From Sphingomonas sanguinis (GTDB lineage Bacteria > Pseudomonadota > Alphaproteobacteria > Sphingomonadales > Sphingomonadaceae), in contig NZ_CP079203.1 in assembly GCF_019297835.1 (NCBI RefSeq), positions 2,453,001 through 2,517,000 of the forward strand: a stretch of DNA of 64,000 nucleotides, given 5' to 3'. The position numbers and the translations under genes are program-made. Below are positions 17,464 to 25,565 of the stretch, in pieces; the first letter of the stretch is position 1, and each line of letters opens with the position of its first letter. The notes under the pieces were generated by a model. That model was not told the origin of the DNA. It saw nothing but the letters and a program-made list of their open reading frames with translations, and did not search any database.

Positions 17464-18090
17464 ATGATGCTGGTGGCTTTGGCGGCCGGGCTGACGCTCG
17501 TGCCGATGGTGACGGTCGACGCCCGCGACGTGCGGGCCGGGGACCTCCTGCGCGATGGACGGGGACGGCCGCTGGCGGGCGCATCGGCGAAGCGTGTCGT
17601 GCTGCGTCTGCCGGAGGGGCAGCGGCAAATGACGTTGCGCTGGGCGACGGTTGCCGCGCTCGTCCGGCGCAGCGGGTTGACGGTGACGGGCAACGGCCCG
17701 GTGACGATCACCCGCCGCATGGCCGCGCCCGTCGCCGCAACCTGCTGGATCGCCCGCCATGCGCTGGTCGCCGGGCAGACGGTGACCACACGCGATGTGG
17801 AGTCCGGTCCCTGTGGCGGCACGGTCGCCGCGATCGGCGGCGCGAACGGCCAGCCGGTTGTGCGGGTCGCCGTTCCGGCCGGTCGATCGCTGGGCCGGTT
17901 CGCACCCGCCGCAGCGGGACAGGTCGCGCCGGGCACGCCTCTGACCTTGCGGTCGGCCGCAGGCGTGGTGACGATCGAGCGCCCGGTGACGACCCTGCAA
18001 GTGGGACGCTCCGGCCGCCGGGTGTTCGTCCGCGATGCGACAGGACAGGTCTTCGCCGCGCCGCTCGCCCTTCGAGAGGATGCGCGGTGA
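17464..18090 (+). CDS. flgA: Flagellar P-ring chaperone FlgA
   Basis: The 208-residue protein begins with a hydrophobic signal-like stretch (MMLVALAAGLTLVPM). It carries a SAF-type domain in its second half, with the typical ARHALVAGQTVTTRDVE segment at about residues 97-113, then PVVRVAVPAGRSL. FlgA is a periplasmic chaperone that assembles FlgI into the P ring, and flgI is encoded two genes downstream. A 31-bp gap with a purine-rich GGGAGAAAGG site precedes the ATG. The stop overlaps the flgH GTG start. Sequence conservation in FlgA is low, so the call relies on SAF plus position. Confidence 0.85.
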   Translation: MMLVALAAGLTLVPMVTVDARDVRAGDLLRDGRGRPLAGASAKRVVLRLPEGQRQMTLRWATVAALVRRSGLTVTGNGPVTITRRMAAPVAATCWIARHALVAGQTVTTRDVESGPCGGTVAAIGGANGQPVVRVAVPAGRSLGRFAPAAAGQVAPGTPLTLRSAAGVVTIERPVTTLQVGRSGRRVFVRDATGQVFAAPLALREDAR

Positions 18091-18638
18091 TCCTGGCCAT
18101 CGCGCTGCTCGCGGCCCCCGTCCCCGACAATCTGTTTCGCGGCAGCGCCTGGAGCGCGCTCGCCAACGACCAGCGCGCGCAGGCCTTGGGCGATGCCATC
18201 ACCATCGTCGTCTTCCAGTCGACCGACGCGCGCAATTCGGCGCAGAACAACAGCCGCAAGGCTACCGATGCCGCCGCCACACTCGACGCCGGAGCGATCG
18301 ATGAACGCGCCCGCGCGACGCTGGGCGGCGGCTTTGCCGGACGCGGCGAGGCGCGGCGCAGCGAACGGCTGGTGACTCGACTGAGCGCGGTCGTCACCCA
18401 GGTCCTGCCCAATGGCGATCTGGTCGTGACCGGGCGGCAGCGTATGGCGATCAACGGCGAGCATACCGAAATCGGCGTGCGCGGGCGTATCCGGGTCGCC
18501 GATATCGGCCCCGACAACAGCGTACTGTCGTCGCGCATCGCCGATGCCGAGATCGATTATGGCGGTCGCGGCTTCGTGACGCGCGGGTCGCGGCCGGGCA
18601 TCATCAACCGGGTCTTCAGCTTCCTGGGGCTGGGCTGA
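18087..18638 (+). CDS. flgH: Flagellar L-ring protein FlgH, without a lipobox
   Basis: The 183-residue protein has FlgH features: GDAITIVVFQSTDARNSAQ, then LVTRLSAVVTQVLPNGDLVV, GRQRMAINGE and VRGRIRVADIGPDNSVLSSRIADA-like segments, and a C-terminal INRVFSFLGLG. It forms the outer-membrane L ring. The start is a GTG at 18087 overlapping the flgA stop (GTGA). FlgH is normally a lipoprotein. Here the N-terminus is MILAIALLAAPVPDNLFRG with no cysteine, and reading further upstream in frame gives no credible signal peptide, so lipid anchoring appears lost. It is followed by flgI with a 1-base overlap. Confidence 0.92.
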   Translation: MILAIALLAAPVPDNLFRGSAWSALANDQRAQALGDAITIVVFQSTDARNSAQNNSRKATDAAATLDAGAIDERARATLGGGFAGRGEARRSERLVTRLSAVVTQVLPNGDLVVTGRQRMAINGEHTEIGVRGRIRVADIGPDNSVLSSRIADAEIDYGGRGFVTRGSRPGIINRVFSFLGLG

Positions 18639-19762
18639 TGCGCGCCCTGTTCCTGCTCCTCACGCTGATCGTGGCGCCCCCCGCGCCTGCGCAGACGGTG
18701 CCGATCAAGGCGCTCGGCCGGTTCGAGGGGTGGCGCGAAAATGCGCTGGTCGGTTACGGCCTGGTCGTCGGCCTGTCGGGATCGGGCGATACGCGGCGCA
18801 GCGCCGTCACGCGCCAGGCGTTGCGCAACGTCCTGAATCGCCTGGGCACCAATGTCGCGGAAGCGGAGATCAGCAGCCGCAACGTCGCGGTGGTGATGGT
18901 CACCGGCACGCTGCCCGCCTCCGCCAATGTCGGCGACCGGATCGATGCAAGCATCGCCTCGATCGGGGACGCGCGCAGCCTGGCGGGCGGCACGCTGGTC
19001 ATGACGCCGCTGCTCGGCCCGGACGGCAAGCCCTATGCGCTGGCACAGGGGCCGCTGCTGGTCGGGGGACACCGCTTCGACAGCCAGCTCAACCGCGAAC
19101 AGCGCAACTATCCGACCTCGGCGATCCTGGAGGGCGGCGCGACGATCGAGGCGCCGGTCGACAGCCATATCCTGAAGCCGGACGGAGAGCTGTCCTTCCT
19201 GTTGTCCGACCCCAGCTTCGCCACCGCCGAGCGGATCGCGGCGGGGATCGTCCGCCGCTTCGGCGCGGGCACCGCCTGGGCGCGCAATGCCGATGAGGTG
19301 CGCGTGCGGTTCGCCGGGCCGCCGACCGGCCTGACCGGCTTTCTCGCCGCCCTGGAAGGGGTGACGGTCGAACCAGCGACCCAGCGCCGCGTCGTCATCA
19401 ACGAGCGGACCGGCACCGTCGTCGCGGGCGGCGACGTGACCATCTCGCCCGTCGTCATCGCGCAGGGCGACATCAAGGTATCGGTGGTCGCCGAGAATAT
19501 CGCCTCGCAACCCGATTTCTATGCCGGTTTCGCCAGCGACGTCGTCCAGCCCGGCGCGGGCGTCCGCAGCCTGGTCGTGACCAACACCAGACTGGATGTC
19601 GCGCAAGGCGTCGGCGACCGCGCCTTCCGCTTTCCCAGCACGACCATCGCCGATCTCGTCCAGGGGCTGTCGCGTGCGCGCGTCGATACCCAGCGGATGA
19701 TCGGCATCCTGCAAGCCATCAAGGCCGCCGGCGCGCTGCACGCCGAACTGGTCGTCAAGTGA
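18638..19762 (+). CDS. flgI: Flagellar P-ring protein FlgI
   Basis: At 374 residues this is a normal FlgI. A Sec signal peptide (MRALFLLLTLIVAPPAPAQ) precedes the mature protein, which begins with VPIKALGRFEGWRENALVGYG-like sequence. Family motifs include GLVVGLSGSGD, LNRLGTNV, ASVGDRID-type segments and, at the C-terminus, LVQGLSRARVDTQRMIGILQAIKAAGALHAELVVK. FlgI polymerises around the rod at the peptidoglycan layer with the help of FlgA. The ATG overlaps the flgH stop by one base. Confidence 0.96.
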   Translation: MRALFLLLTLIVAPPAPAQTVPIKALGRFEGWRENALVGYGLVVGLSGSGDTRRSAVTRQALRNVLNRLGTNVAEAEISSRNVAVVMVTGTLPASANVGDRIDASIASIGDARSLAGGTLVMTPLLGPDGKPYALAQGPLLVGGHRFDSQLNREQRNYPTSAILEGGATIEAPVDSHILKPDGELSFLLSDPSFATAERIAAGIVRRFGAGTAWARNADEVRVRFAGPPTGLTGFLAALEGVTVEPATQRRVVINERTGTVVAGGDVTISPVVIAQGDIKVSVVAENIASQPDFYAGFASDVVQPGAGVRSLVVTNTRLDVAQGVGDRAFRFPSTTIADLVQGLSRARVDTQRMIGILQAIKAAGALHAELVVK

Positions 19763-19772
19763 GGAGAGAGAC

Positions 19773-20117
19773 GTGGACGCGCTGACCCCGCTGATTATCG
19801 CCAAGGCGTTGGACGGGCTGACCGCGCGGGCGGAGGCGAGCGCGGCCAATATCGCCAATGCCAGCACGCGCGGCTATCGCCCCGTGCGCGTCGATTTCGA
19901 GGACCGCTTGCGCGCCGCCGCCGGGCAGGGCGCGGCGGCGGTCGCGGCGGTCCGGCCCGACCGGGTGACGGCGGTGCTGCCCGCGTTCGGCAACGAGGCG
20001 CGGCTCGACCTGGAACTGGCGACCGCCTCGGCCACGTCGATGCGCTATGCCGCGCTGGTCGATGTGCTGGGCCGCGAGATGGGCCTGATGCGCGCCGCGC
20101 TGGCCGGGGGCCGCTGA
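19773..20117 (+). CDS. flgB: Flagellar proximal-rod protein FlgB
   Basis: The 114-residue protein matches FlgB in size. It has the N-terminal rod signature EASAANIANASTRGYRP and a C-terminal helical segment (SATSMRYAALVDVLGREMGLM). The start is a GTG at 19773, preceded by GAGGAGAGAG, a strong ribosome-binding site. FlgB forms the innermost rod with FlgC and FliE, which are the next two genes. The order flgFG-AHI-BC-fliE differs from the enterobacterial flgBCDEFGHIJ operon. Confidence 0.92.
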   Translation: MDALTPLIIAKALDGLTARAEASAANIANASTRGYRPVRVDFEDRLRAAAGQGAAAVAAVRPDRVTAVLPAFGNEARLDLELATASATSMRYAALVDVLGREMGLMRAALAGGR

Positions 20118-20118
20118 G

Positions 20119-20550
20119 ATGCAGGCCGCGCAGATCAGCCGCACCGGGCTGGACGTCGAATGGCAACGGCTTCAGGTCATTGCCCAAAATATCGCCAATA
20201 TGAACACCAGCCGGTCGGCGGGCGGACCGCCCTATCGCGCGATGCGGCTCTTGTCGGGACCGGCCCGCGCGAACGGCGATTTCCGCAATCTGGTGCAGCA
20301 GCGTGACGCGCGCGTCTCCGGCGTGTCGGTGCTGGGGCTGGAGCCGGTCGCGAACGGGGTCCGCCGGGTGCACGAGCCGGGCCATCCGGATGCCGATGCG
20401 CAAGGGTTCGTGACCTATCCCAACATCGACCAGGCGGGCGAGATGGCGCTGATGATCCGCACCGCCCGCTCATACGAGGCGAACCTGACCGCGATGGGCA
20501 TCGCACAACAAATGTACGCCCGCGCGCTCGACCTGGGGAAGCAGCAGTGA
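20119..20550 (+). CDS. flgC: Flagellar proximal-rod protein FlgC
   Basis: The 143-residue protein carries the rod/hook signature VIAQNIANMNTSRS near the N-terminus and the FlgC-typical HEPGHPDADAQGFVTYPNID segment, followed by an alpha-helical C-terminus (MALMIRTARSYEANLTAM). FlgC is part of the proximal rod. It starts one base after the flgB stop and ends in a GTGA overlap with fliE. Confidence 0.95.
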   Translation: MQAAQISRTGLDVEWQRLQVIAQNIANMNTSRSAGGPPYRAMRLLSGPARANGDFRNLVQQRDARVSGVSVLGLEPVANGVRRVHEPGHPDADAQGFVTYPNIDQAGEMALMIRTARSYEANLTAMGIAQQMYARALDLGKQQ

Positions 20551-20867
20551 CGATCGAGGCCATTCCCCCGCTGGGGAGCGTCGGCGCGTCGCCGCTCGCC
20601 CTGCAACTCAGGCCGGTCAGCCCGCCGCCCGCGACCGCGGCACCGATGGGCGGGTTCGGCGCGATGCTGATGCACGGCATCGGTGCGGTCGACGTCAAGC
20701 TGCAGAGCGCCGACGCGCTCGTCCGCCAGTTCGCGGTGGATGACGGGGTGCCGGTCCATCACGTCACCATGGCGCTGGAGGAGGCGCGGCTGTCGCTCGA
20801 ACTCGCGATGCAGGTCCGGGGCCGTCTGGTCGAGGGCTACCGCGAACTGATGAACATGCAGCTGTGA
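20547..20867 (+). CDS. fliE: MS-ring/rod junction protein FliE
   Basis: The 106-residue protein has the FliE C-terminal motif VHHVTMALEEARLSLELAMQVRGRLVEGYRELM, here recognised as HHV..A.EEA.LSL.L..QVR..LVE.Y.E.M. FliE links the MS ring to the rod and is the first rod protein exported. The start is a GTG at 20547 overlapping the flgC stop, and the gene overlaps fliF by 4 bp. The N-terminal 35 residues are Pro/Ala-rich and not conserved. Confidence 0.93.
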   Translation: MTIEAIPPLGSVGASPLALQLRPVSPPPATAAPMGGFGAMLMHGIGAVDVKLQSADALVRQFAVDDGVPVHHVTMALEEARLSLELAMQVRGRLVEGYRELMNMQL

Positions 20868-22114
20868 GCGAGGGGCTTCCTTCGCGCCGCCGTCAGTGGA
20901 TGGTGATCGGCGGCGTCTTTGCGGGCTTCGTCGTGCTGCTGGGCGCGGGTTATTACTGGTTCCTGTCGGGCCATTACACGGTGCTGGCCGATCATGTCCG
21001 GCCGGGCGAGGCGGCGGCGATCGTCGCCGAACTCGACAAGCGCGGCACCGCCTATGAGCTGAAGGACGGCGGGACCACGGTGTTGGTGCCCTCTGCCGAG
21101 GCGGACGCGACGCGGCTGGCACTGGTCCGATCGGACGCGGCGGCCAGCGGGCAGATCGGGTTCGAGCTGTTCAACAAGTCCGACATGGGCCTCACCAACT
21201 TCGCGCAGAAGATCAACTATCAGCGTGCGCTACAGGGCGAACTGGTCCGCACGATCATGCTGATGGACGGGGTCGAGACCGCGCGCGTCCATCTGGCGCT
21301 GCCCGAACGCGCGCTGTTCCGCGACGACCGCACCGAGCCCAGCGCGGCGGTGACGGTGCAGATGCGCGGGGCCACGGCCCCCGATGCGGCGATGGTGGCG
21401 GGTATCCAGAGGCTGGTTTCGGCATCGGTGTCGGACCTGCCCGCCGCGCGCGTCGTCGTGCTGGATGCCGAGGGGCGCGTGGTCAGCCCGGCGGCCATGG
21501 TCGACGCGCCGCAAGGACAGGACCGATCGGTCGAGGGCGGGGCACGCGCGGCGGTGGAGCAATATTATCGCGCCCGTGCCCGCGCGGCGGTCGAGGCGGC
21601 GCGGCCGGACCTGCGCTATCAACTGCGCGTGCTGGCGCTGCCGCAGGCGGACGGCGTGGTCGATCCTGCGCGATGGACGCCCGGCGAAACCGGCGCGGGG
21701 CGCAATTTCCGGTTGCGGATGACGATCGTCACCCCCGCCCCGATCGACCAAGCGGCGCAGGACGCGCTGGCGGCGGCGATCCGGCCCGCCGCCGCGCTGG
21801 ACGATGCGGCGGGCGACGAGCTGGTGTTCGAAACCGGCCCGATGATCGCGGACAGCCCCGCCCCGGCGGTGGCAGACCAAGGTCAGCCGCGCCGTATCGT
21901 CGCCCCGGTCGCGCCGGTGATCGAACCGGTGAAGAGTGGCTGGGAACCATGGTGGCTCTGGGCGAGCGTGGCGGCGCTGATCGCGATCGTGCTGGCGGCA
22001 CGCTTCCGCCCCCAGCCCGCGCGCGACCTGTCGACGGAGGAGCAGGAAGCGTTCGCGCAGACGCTGCGCCGTCAGCTTGCCCTGACCGACGGGGATGGCC
22101 ATGCTGCTCGCTGA
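20864..22114 (+). CDS. fliF: MS-ring protein FliF, shortened
   Basis: The 416-residue protein is clearly FliF. It has a transmembrane segment at about 12-34, the ring-building motif domain with YTVLADHVRPGEAAAIVAELDKRG, then GQIGFELFNKSDMGLTNFAQKINYQRALQGEL and VETARVHLALPERALF. A second transmembrane segment lies near residues 364-382. FliF usually has about 530-570 residues. The missing length is in the periplasmic RBM3 region and the C-terminal cytoplasmic tail, which here is only about 35 residues (ending QLALTDGDGHAAR) and lacks the usual FliG-binding end of the P-x-x-V-A-x-x-x-R-x-W type. The start is a GTG overlapping fliE. The following gene is not a normal fliG. Confidence 0.93.
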   Translation: MSEGLPSRRRQWMVIGGVFAGFVVLLGAGYYWFLSGHYTVLADHVRPGEAAAIVAELDKRGTAYELKDGGTTVLVPSAEADATRLALVRSDAAASGQIGFELFNKSDMGLTNFAQKINYQRALQGELVRTIMLMDGVETARVHLALPERALFRDDRTEPSAAVTVQMRGATAPDAAMVAGIQRLVSASVSDLPAARVVVLDAEGRVVSPAAMVDAPQGQDRSVEGGARAAVEQYYRARARAAVEAARPDLRYQLRVLALPQADGVVDPARWTPGETGAGRNFRLRMTIVTPAPIDQAAQDALAAAIRPAAALDDAAGDELVFETGPMIADSPAPAVADQGQPRRIVAPVAPVIEPVKSGWEPWWLWASVAALIAIVLAARFRPQPARDLSTEEQEAFAQTLRRQLALTDGDGHAAR

Positions 22115-22427
22115 GGACCCGCTCGCCCTGCTGATCGAACGGCTGCGTGGCCTGTCGCCCGCCGACCGGCGCGCGATCCTGTCGCGGCTGAGCGCACCCG
22201 AGCGGCGCCGGGTCGATGCCGCGCTGCATGCGCCCGCGCGAGGGACGGCACAGAGCTTCGCGACCGATATCATGGCGCGCATCACAGCCGCGCCGACCGA
22301 TACGACGATGACCGCTTCCGCGCGCCAGGTGCTGCTCCGCGTGGCGGGTGGCGCGGTGCCGGTCGAGGCCCCGCGCCGCAGCCCGTCGCTATTCGCACGG
22401 CTCGGCGATGCGTTTCGGCGGGGTTGA
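22095..22427 (+). CDS. 110-aa protein occupying the fliG position
   Basis: This small gene overlaps fliF by 20 bp and ends 4 bp before fliH, exactly where fliG (about 330 aa) normally sits. The product begins with a helical, leucine-rich stretch (LALLIERLRGLSPADRRAILSR-like, residues 8-30) that faintly recalls the helical repeats of FliG. It then has a low-complexity middle and an Arg-rich end (SLFARLGDAFRRG). None of the FliG torque-helix charge pattern or its C-terminal domain is present. It could be a drastically reduced FliG, an unrelated FliF-tail partner, or a FliH/FliI accessory factor. The coding reality is supported by tight coupling on both sides. The function is unknown. Confidence 0.7.
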   Translation: MAMLLAEDPLALLIERLRGLSPADRRAILSRLSAPERRRVDAALHAPARGTAQSFATDIMARITAAPTDTTMTASARQVLLRVAGGAVPVEAPRRSPSLFARLGDAFRRG

Positions 22428-22431
22428 GCGC

Positions 22432-23109
22432 ATGGCGGTGATCAAACAGGCCGAGGGCATCCATGGCGTGCGTCAGCTCGCGGGTCCGCCGCCGCTGACC
22501 GCCATTCTGATCGATCCGCGTGACGAGGCGATCGCGCTGCTTCAGGCCGAGCGCGACACGCTGGCAGCCCAACTGGCGGAGGCGGGGGACCGCATCGCCC
22601 GGGCCGACACGCAGGCGCGCGACCATATCGGTGCCGCGCGCGAGGAGGCGCTGTCCGAAGGGCGCCGCGCCGGTCTGGCCGCCGCCGAAACGCGGGAGGC
22701 GGAACGTGTCGCCGCGATCGCGCGGGGCGTGACCCAGGCCTTGGCGCAGTTCGACGCGCGGCTGTCCGCCACCGAGGGGCTGGCTGCGGCCCTGGCCCGC
22801 GCCTGTCTGGACCGCGTGTTCGCGCAGCCCGATGCGACGGCGGCGATGGTGACGCAGGCGCTGGCCCGCCACTTCGCCACCTTGCGCGACGACGCCGTGG
22901 TGACGGTGCGGGTCAGCGGGGCCGATTTCTCCGATGGCGAGGCGCTTGCGGCGGCGGTTCGTGATGGCGCGCGCGCGACCGTCGCGATCGACCGCCACCT
23001 GCCCTCCGGCGCGTGCCGGGTCGAGGCGCGGCTCGGGCAGGTCGCGCTGGACGTGCCCGAGCAATGGAGCGTGCTCGCGCGACTGCTCGACGAGATGGCG
23101 GCCGCATGA
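22432..23109 (+). CDS. fliH: Flagellar export ATPase regulator FliH
   Basis: The ATG at 22432 gives a 225-residue protein with a long helical, Ala/Glu/Arg-rich central part (residues 25-100, including AREEALSEGRRAGLAAAETREAER, with a GxxxG-like spacing) and a C-terminal domain resembling V-ATPase subunit E/FliH (VEARLGQVALDVPEQWSVLARLL). FliH binds the ATPase FliI and tethers it to the C ring and export gate. It overlaps fliI by 4 bp. Since FliH normally docks on FliN, and FliN is present, this contact may be retained although FliG is not visible. Confidence 0.85.
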   Translation: MAVIKQAEGIHGVRQLAGPPPLTAILIDPRDEAIALLQAERDTLAAQLAEAGDRIARADTQARDHIGAAREEALSEGRRAGLAAAETREAERVAAIARGVTQALAQFDARLSATEGLAAALARACLDRVFAQPDATAAMVTQALARHFATLRDDAVVTVRVSGADFSDGEALAAAVRDGARATVAIDRHLPSGACRVEARLGQVALDVPEQWSVLARLLDEMAAA

Positions 23110-24416
23110 CGGCGCACCCCTTTCTGGCGCGGATCGCCGGGGCCGAACTGGCGGTGCCTTACGGCGAAGTTCGCCGCGTCCTGCCCGGCCGGATGGAGGC
23201 GAGCGGCCCCATGGCGGCGGTGGGCGATTTGTGCCGGGTCGGCCCAGCCGGGCAACTGGCCGAGGTCGCGGCGGTGGGCGAGGACGGGCTGGTGCTCGTG
23301 CCCGTGGAGGATGGCGCGCCGGTGCCGATCGGCGCACGGGTGCTGCCTGCGCCGCATGGCGGACAGGCCGGGGTTGGCGACGGCTATGGCGGTCGCGCGA
23401 TCGATGCGCTCGGCCGCCCGCTGGACGGCGGTGCGGCGATCCGGGCGACGAAATATCGGTCGGCGCGGGGCGTTACGCCGGGAATGCTGGAGCGGACCGC
23501 GCCCGACACGGTCCTGGAAACCGGCATTCGGGCGATCGACGCGCTGCTGACGCTGGGCAAGGGGCAGCGGATCGGCATCTTCGCGGCCAGCGGCGTGGGT
23601 AAGACCAGCCTGGTCGAACAGCTCGTCGCGCAGGTGTCCGCCACCCGCCATGTCCTGTGCCTGGTCGGCGAGCGGGGCCGTGAGGTCGAGGGATTCTGGC
23701 GCCTGCTGTCGCACCGGGCCGACGCCGGTCGCTGCACGCTGGTCGCCGCCACCTCCGACGAGAGCGCGGCGATGCGCGCGCGGTGCGTGTCGACCGCTTT
23801 GTGCCTGGCCGAATATTGGCGCGATCGCGGCGAGCATGTGCTGCTGGTCATCGACTCGGTGACGCGGCTGGCCATGGCGTTGCGCGAGATCGGATTGGCG
23901 GCGGGCGAGCCACCCACGGTGCGCGCCTATACCCCCAATGTCTTCGCGGCCCTCCCCCGCATCGTCGAGCGGTGCGGCGCGGTTCGCGCGGGCGGGGCGA
24001 TCACGGCGGTGATGACGGTGCTGAGCGAAACCGACGAGGTGGACGATCCCATCGTGGAGACGATGAAGTCGTTACTCGACGGGCATATCCTATTGTCGCG
24101 GGGGCTGGCCGATCAGGGCCATTTCCCCGCCATCGACGTGACGCGCAGCATCAGCCGTCAGGCTGCCCGCCTCGTCACGCGCGACCATGCCGCCGCTGCC
24201 CGCGCCGTCGCAGGCCAAGTCGCGACCTATGACGAGGCGCGGGTGATGATCCAGAGCGGCATCTATCAGACAGGCACCAGCGCCGCGATCGACGCCGCCA
24301 TGGCGGGGCGCGAGGCACTCAACGCCTTTCTGCGACAGGGCCAGGACGAACGCAGTGCCATCACCGAGACGGTGCGGCGACTGTCCCTGCTCGGTCGGGG
24401 AGGGCGGCATGGCTGA
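23106..24416 (+). CDS. fliI: Flagellar export ATPase FliI
   Basis: The 436-residue protein starts at an ATG overlapping the fliH stop. It has the Walker A motif ASGVGKTS in GIFAASGVGKTSLVEQL, the segment GERGREVEGFW, Walker B HVLLVIDSVTRLAMALREIG, and DGHILLSRGLADQGHFPAIDV-type sequence typical of F1-like export ATPases. FliI hydrolyses ATP to unfold and hand over substrates to the export gate. The N-terminal 80 residues form the usual small beta barrel. Confidence 0.97.
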   Translation: MTAHPFLARIAGAELAVPYGEVRRVLPGRMEASGPMAAVGDLCRVGPAGQLAEVAAVGEDGLVLVPVEDGAPVPIGARVLPAPHGGQAGVGDGYGGRAIDALGRPLDGGAAIRATKYRSARGVTPGMLERTAPDTVLETGIRAIDALLTLGKGQRIGIFAASGVGKTSLVEQLVAQVSATRHVLCLVGERGREVEGFWRLLSHRADAGRCTLVAATSDESAAMRARCVSTALCLAEYWRDRGEHVLLVIDSVTRLAMALREIGLAAGEPPTVRAYTPNVFAALPRIVERCGAVRAGGAITAVMTVLSETDEVDDPIVETMKSLLDGHILLSRGLADQGHFPAIDVTRSISRQAARLVTRDHAAAARAVAGQVATYDEARVMIQSGIYQTGTSAAIDAAMAGREALNAFLRQGQDERSAITETVRRLSLLGRGGRHG

Positions 24417-24852
24417 CCCCGCGGTAGCGATGCTGGCCGATTGCCTGAGCGCGGCGCGCGCACGCGTGGATCGCGCGGAGATGGACCACGCCGCCGCGAT
24501 CCGTGCGGCGACTGCGGCAAAGGCGGCGCGCGATGCGGCGCAGGCGGCGCTGTTCGTGGCCGAGGCGGCATGGCATCGCCAGATGGCGGACGGGTTCGAT
24601 CCCATGCTGGGAGGTCTTCTGGCGCAGGACGTGCGGGCGCGGGCGGCGGTTCTCGCCGATGCCGACACCACACAGACGCAAGCGGAACGGGAGGCGGCGC
24701 GCACCGCCGCGACCTGGCAGGGCGAGGAGGCCCGCCGCCGGGCGGTCGAGGCGCTGGCGACCACCGCGCGCCGTCGCGCCCGACACCGCGCCGACGAGCG
24801 GCTGCTTGCCACGCTTGCGGATCGCGAGACGTTTCGCCGGAGCGTACGGTGA
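24409..24852 (+). CDS. fliJ: FliJ-like export chaperone
   Basis: The 147-residue product is almost entirely helical and rich in Ala, Arg, Glu and Gln, with heptad-like spacing. This fits a FliJ-type antiparallel coiled coil that acts as the central stalk of the FliI hexamer. The start at 24409 overlaps fliI by 8 bp. FliJ proteins share little sequence, so the identification rests on size, predicted coiled coil and position directly after fliI. Confidence 0.75.
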   Translation: MADPAVAMLADCLSAARARVDRAEMDHAAAIRAATAAKAARDAAQAALFVAEAAWHRQMADGFDPMLGGLLAQDVRARAAVLADADTTQTQAEREAARTAATWQGEEARRRAVEALATTARRRARHRADERLLATLADRETFRRSVR

Positions 24853-25565
24853 TCCCGCCGCTGACCGATGCCGCTTTGGGCGGCGCCCCGATCCCGCCGC
24901 CCGTCGTCGCGGGCGAGGCATCGCCGCGCTTCGCCGATTTTCTGGGCGCGGCACGAGCGGCGGCCACGGCTTCGGACAATCCGCCGGATACGCCGGACAC
25001 GCAGGCGCGCCTGTTCAATCAGGACGGCTTTTTCGGACAGGCGCAGCCATGGGCGATGGCAAACCCCGTACAGCCGGTCGCCGCGCTTCAGCCCTCGCCG
25101 ATCGCCGTCGAGGATGGCGAAACCACGATTGCGGTGGAAGCGACGCCATCGGTGCCGGATCATGGCCCCGAACGGACGGCCGGACGGAATGGGTTGGTCC
25201 CGCTTCCCGATCCCGTCGTGGCGGGATCATCCCATGTCGTCAGGTCCGACACGCGATCCCCCGCGCGGGCCGTGCAGCTTCCGCCGACTCCGCCCCGCCC
25301 GGTCGAGCAGGCACCTCCCGGCCGCGCGCCGAGTGCTCCGGCACCGGTCCAGCGCCCGGCTCCACCGCCCAATGCCATGGTCGCCGTCGCGCTGCACGGT
25401 ACGGCACGCGGGATGGAGGTCGCCGCGCAGGTCGCCGGTCTCGACGATCGCGACCGCGCGGCGCTGGCCGACGAGGTCGCGGCCCTTCTCTGTGCGCATG
25501 GCTACGCACCCGCGCGCATCGCCGTCATCGCGGCCACGCACGCCGCCCATCGGGATCCTCGCTGA
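24849..25565 (+). CDS. Proline-rich protein in the fliK position
   Basis: Starting at a GTG that overlaps the fliJ stop, this encodes about 238 residues. The first 170 are Pro/Ala/Thr-rich and likely unstructured, as in hook-length rulers. The last 65 (from NAMVAVALHGTARGMEVAAQ) look folded and contain DRDRAALADEVAALLCAHGY. The typical FliK C-terminal domain with an LRPEELG-type motif is not apparent. Because it lies between fliJ and flgD, a FliK-like role in hook length control and FlhB switching is plausible but not shown. It may cooperate with the altered FlhB cleavage motif (NPEH). Confidence 0.65.
   Translation: MIPPLTDAALGGAPIPPPVVAGEASPRFADFLGAARAAATASDNPPDTPDTQARLFNQDGFFGQAQPWAMANPVQPVAALQPSPIAVEDGETTIAVEATPSVPDHGPERTAGRNGLVPLPDPVVAGSSHVVRSDTRSPARAVQLPPTPPRPVEQAPPGRAPSAPAPVQRPAPPPNAMVAVALHGTARGMEVAAQVAGLDDRDRAALADEVAALLCAHGYAPARIAVIAATHAAHRDPR

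Noticed and set aside
16608..18464. Minus-strand open frame opposite flgF, flgG, flgA and flgH
   Set aside because: It lies across four coupled flagellar genes and has only low-complexity composition.
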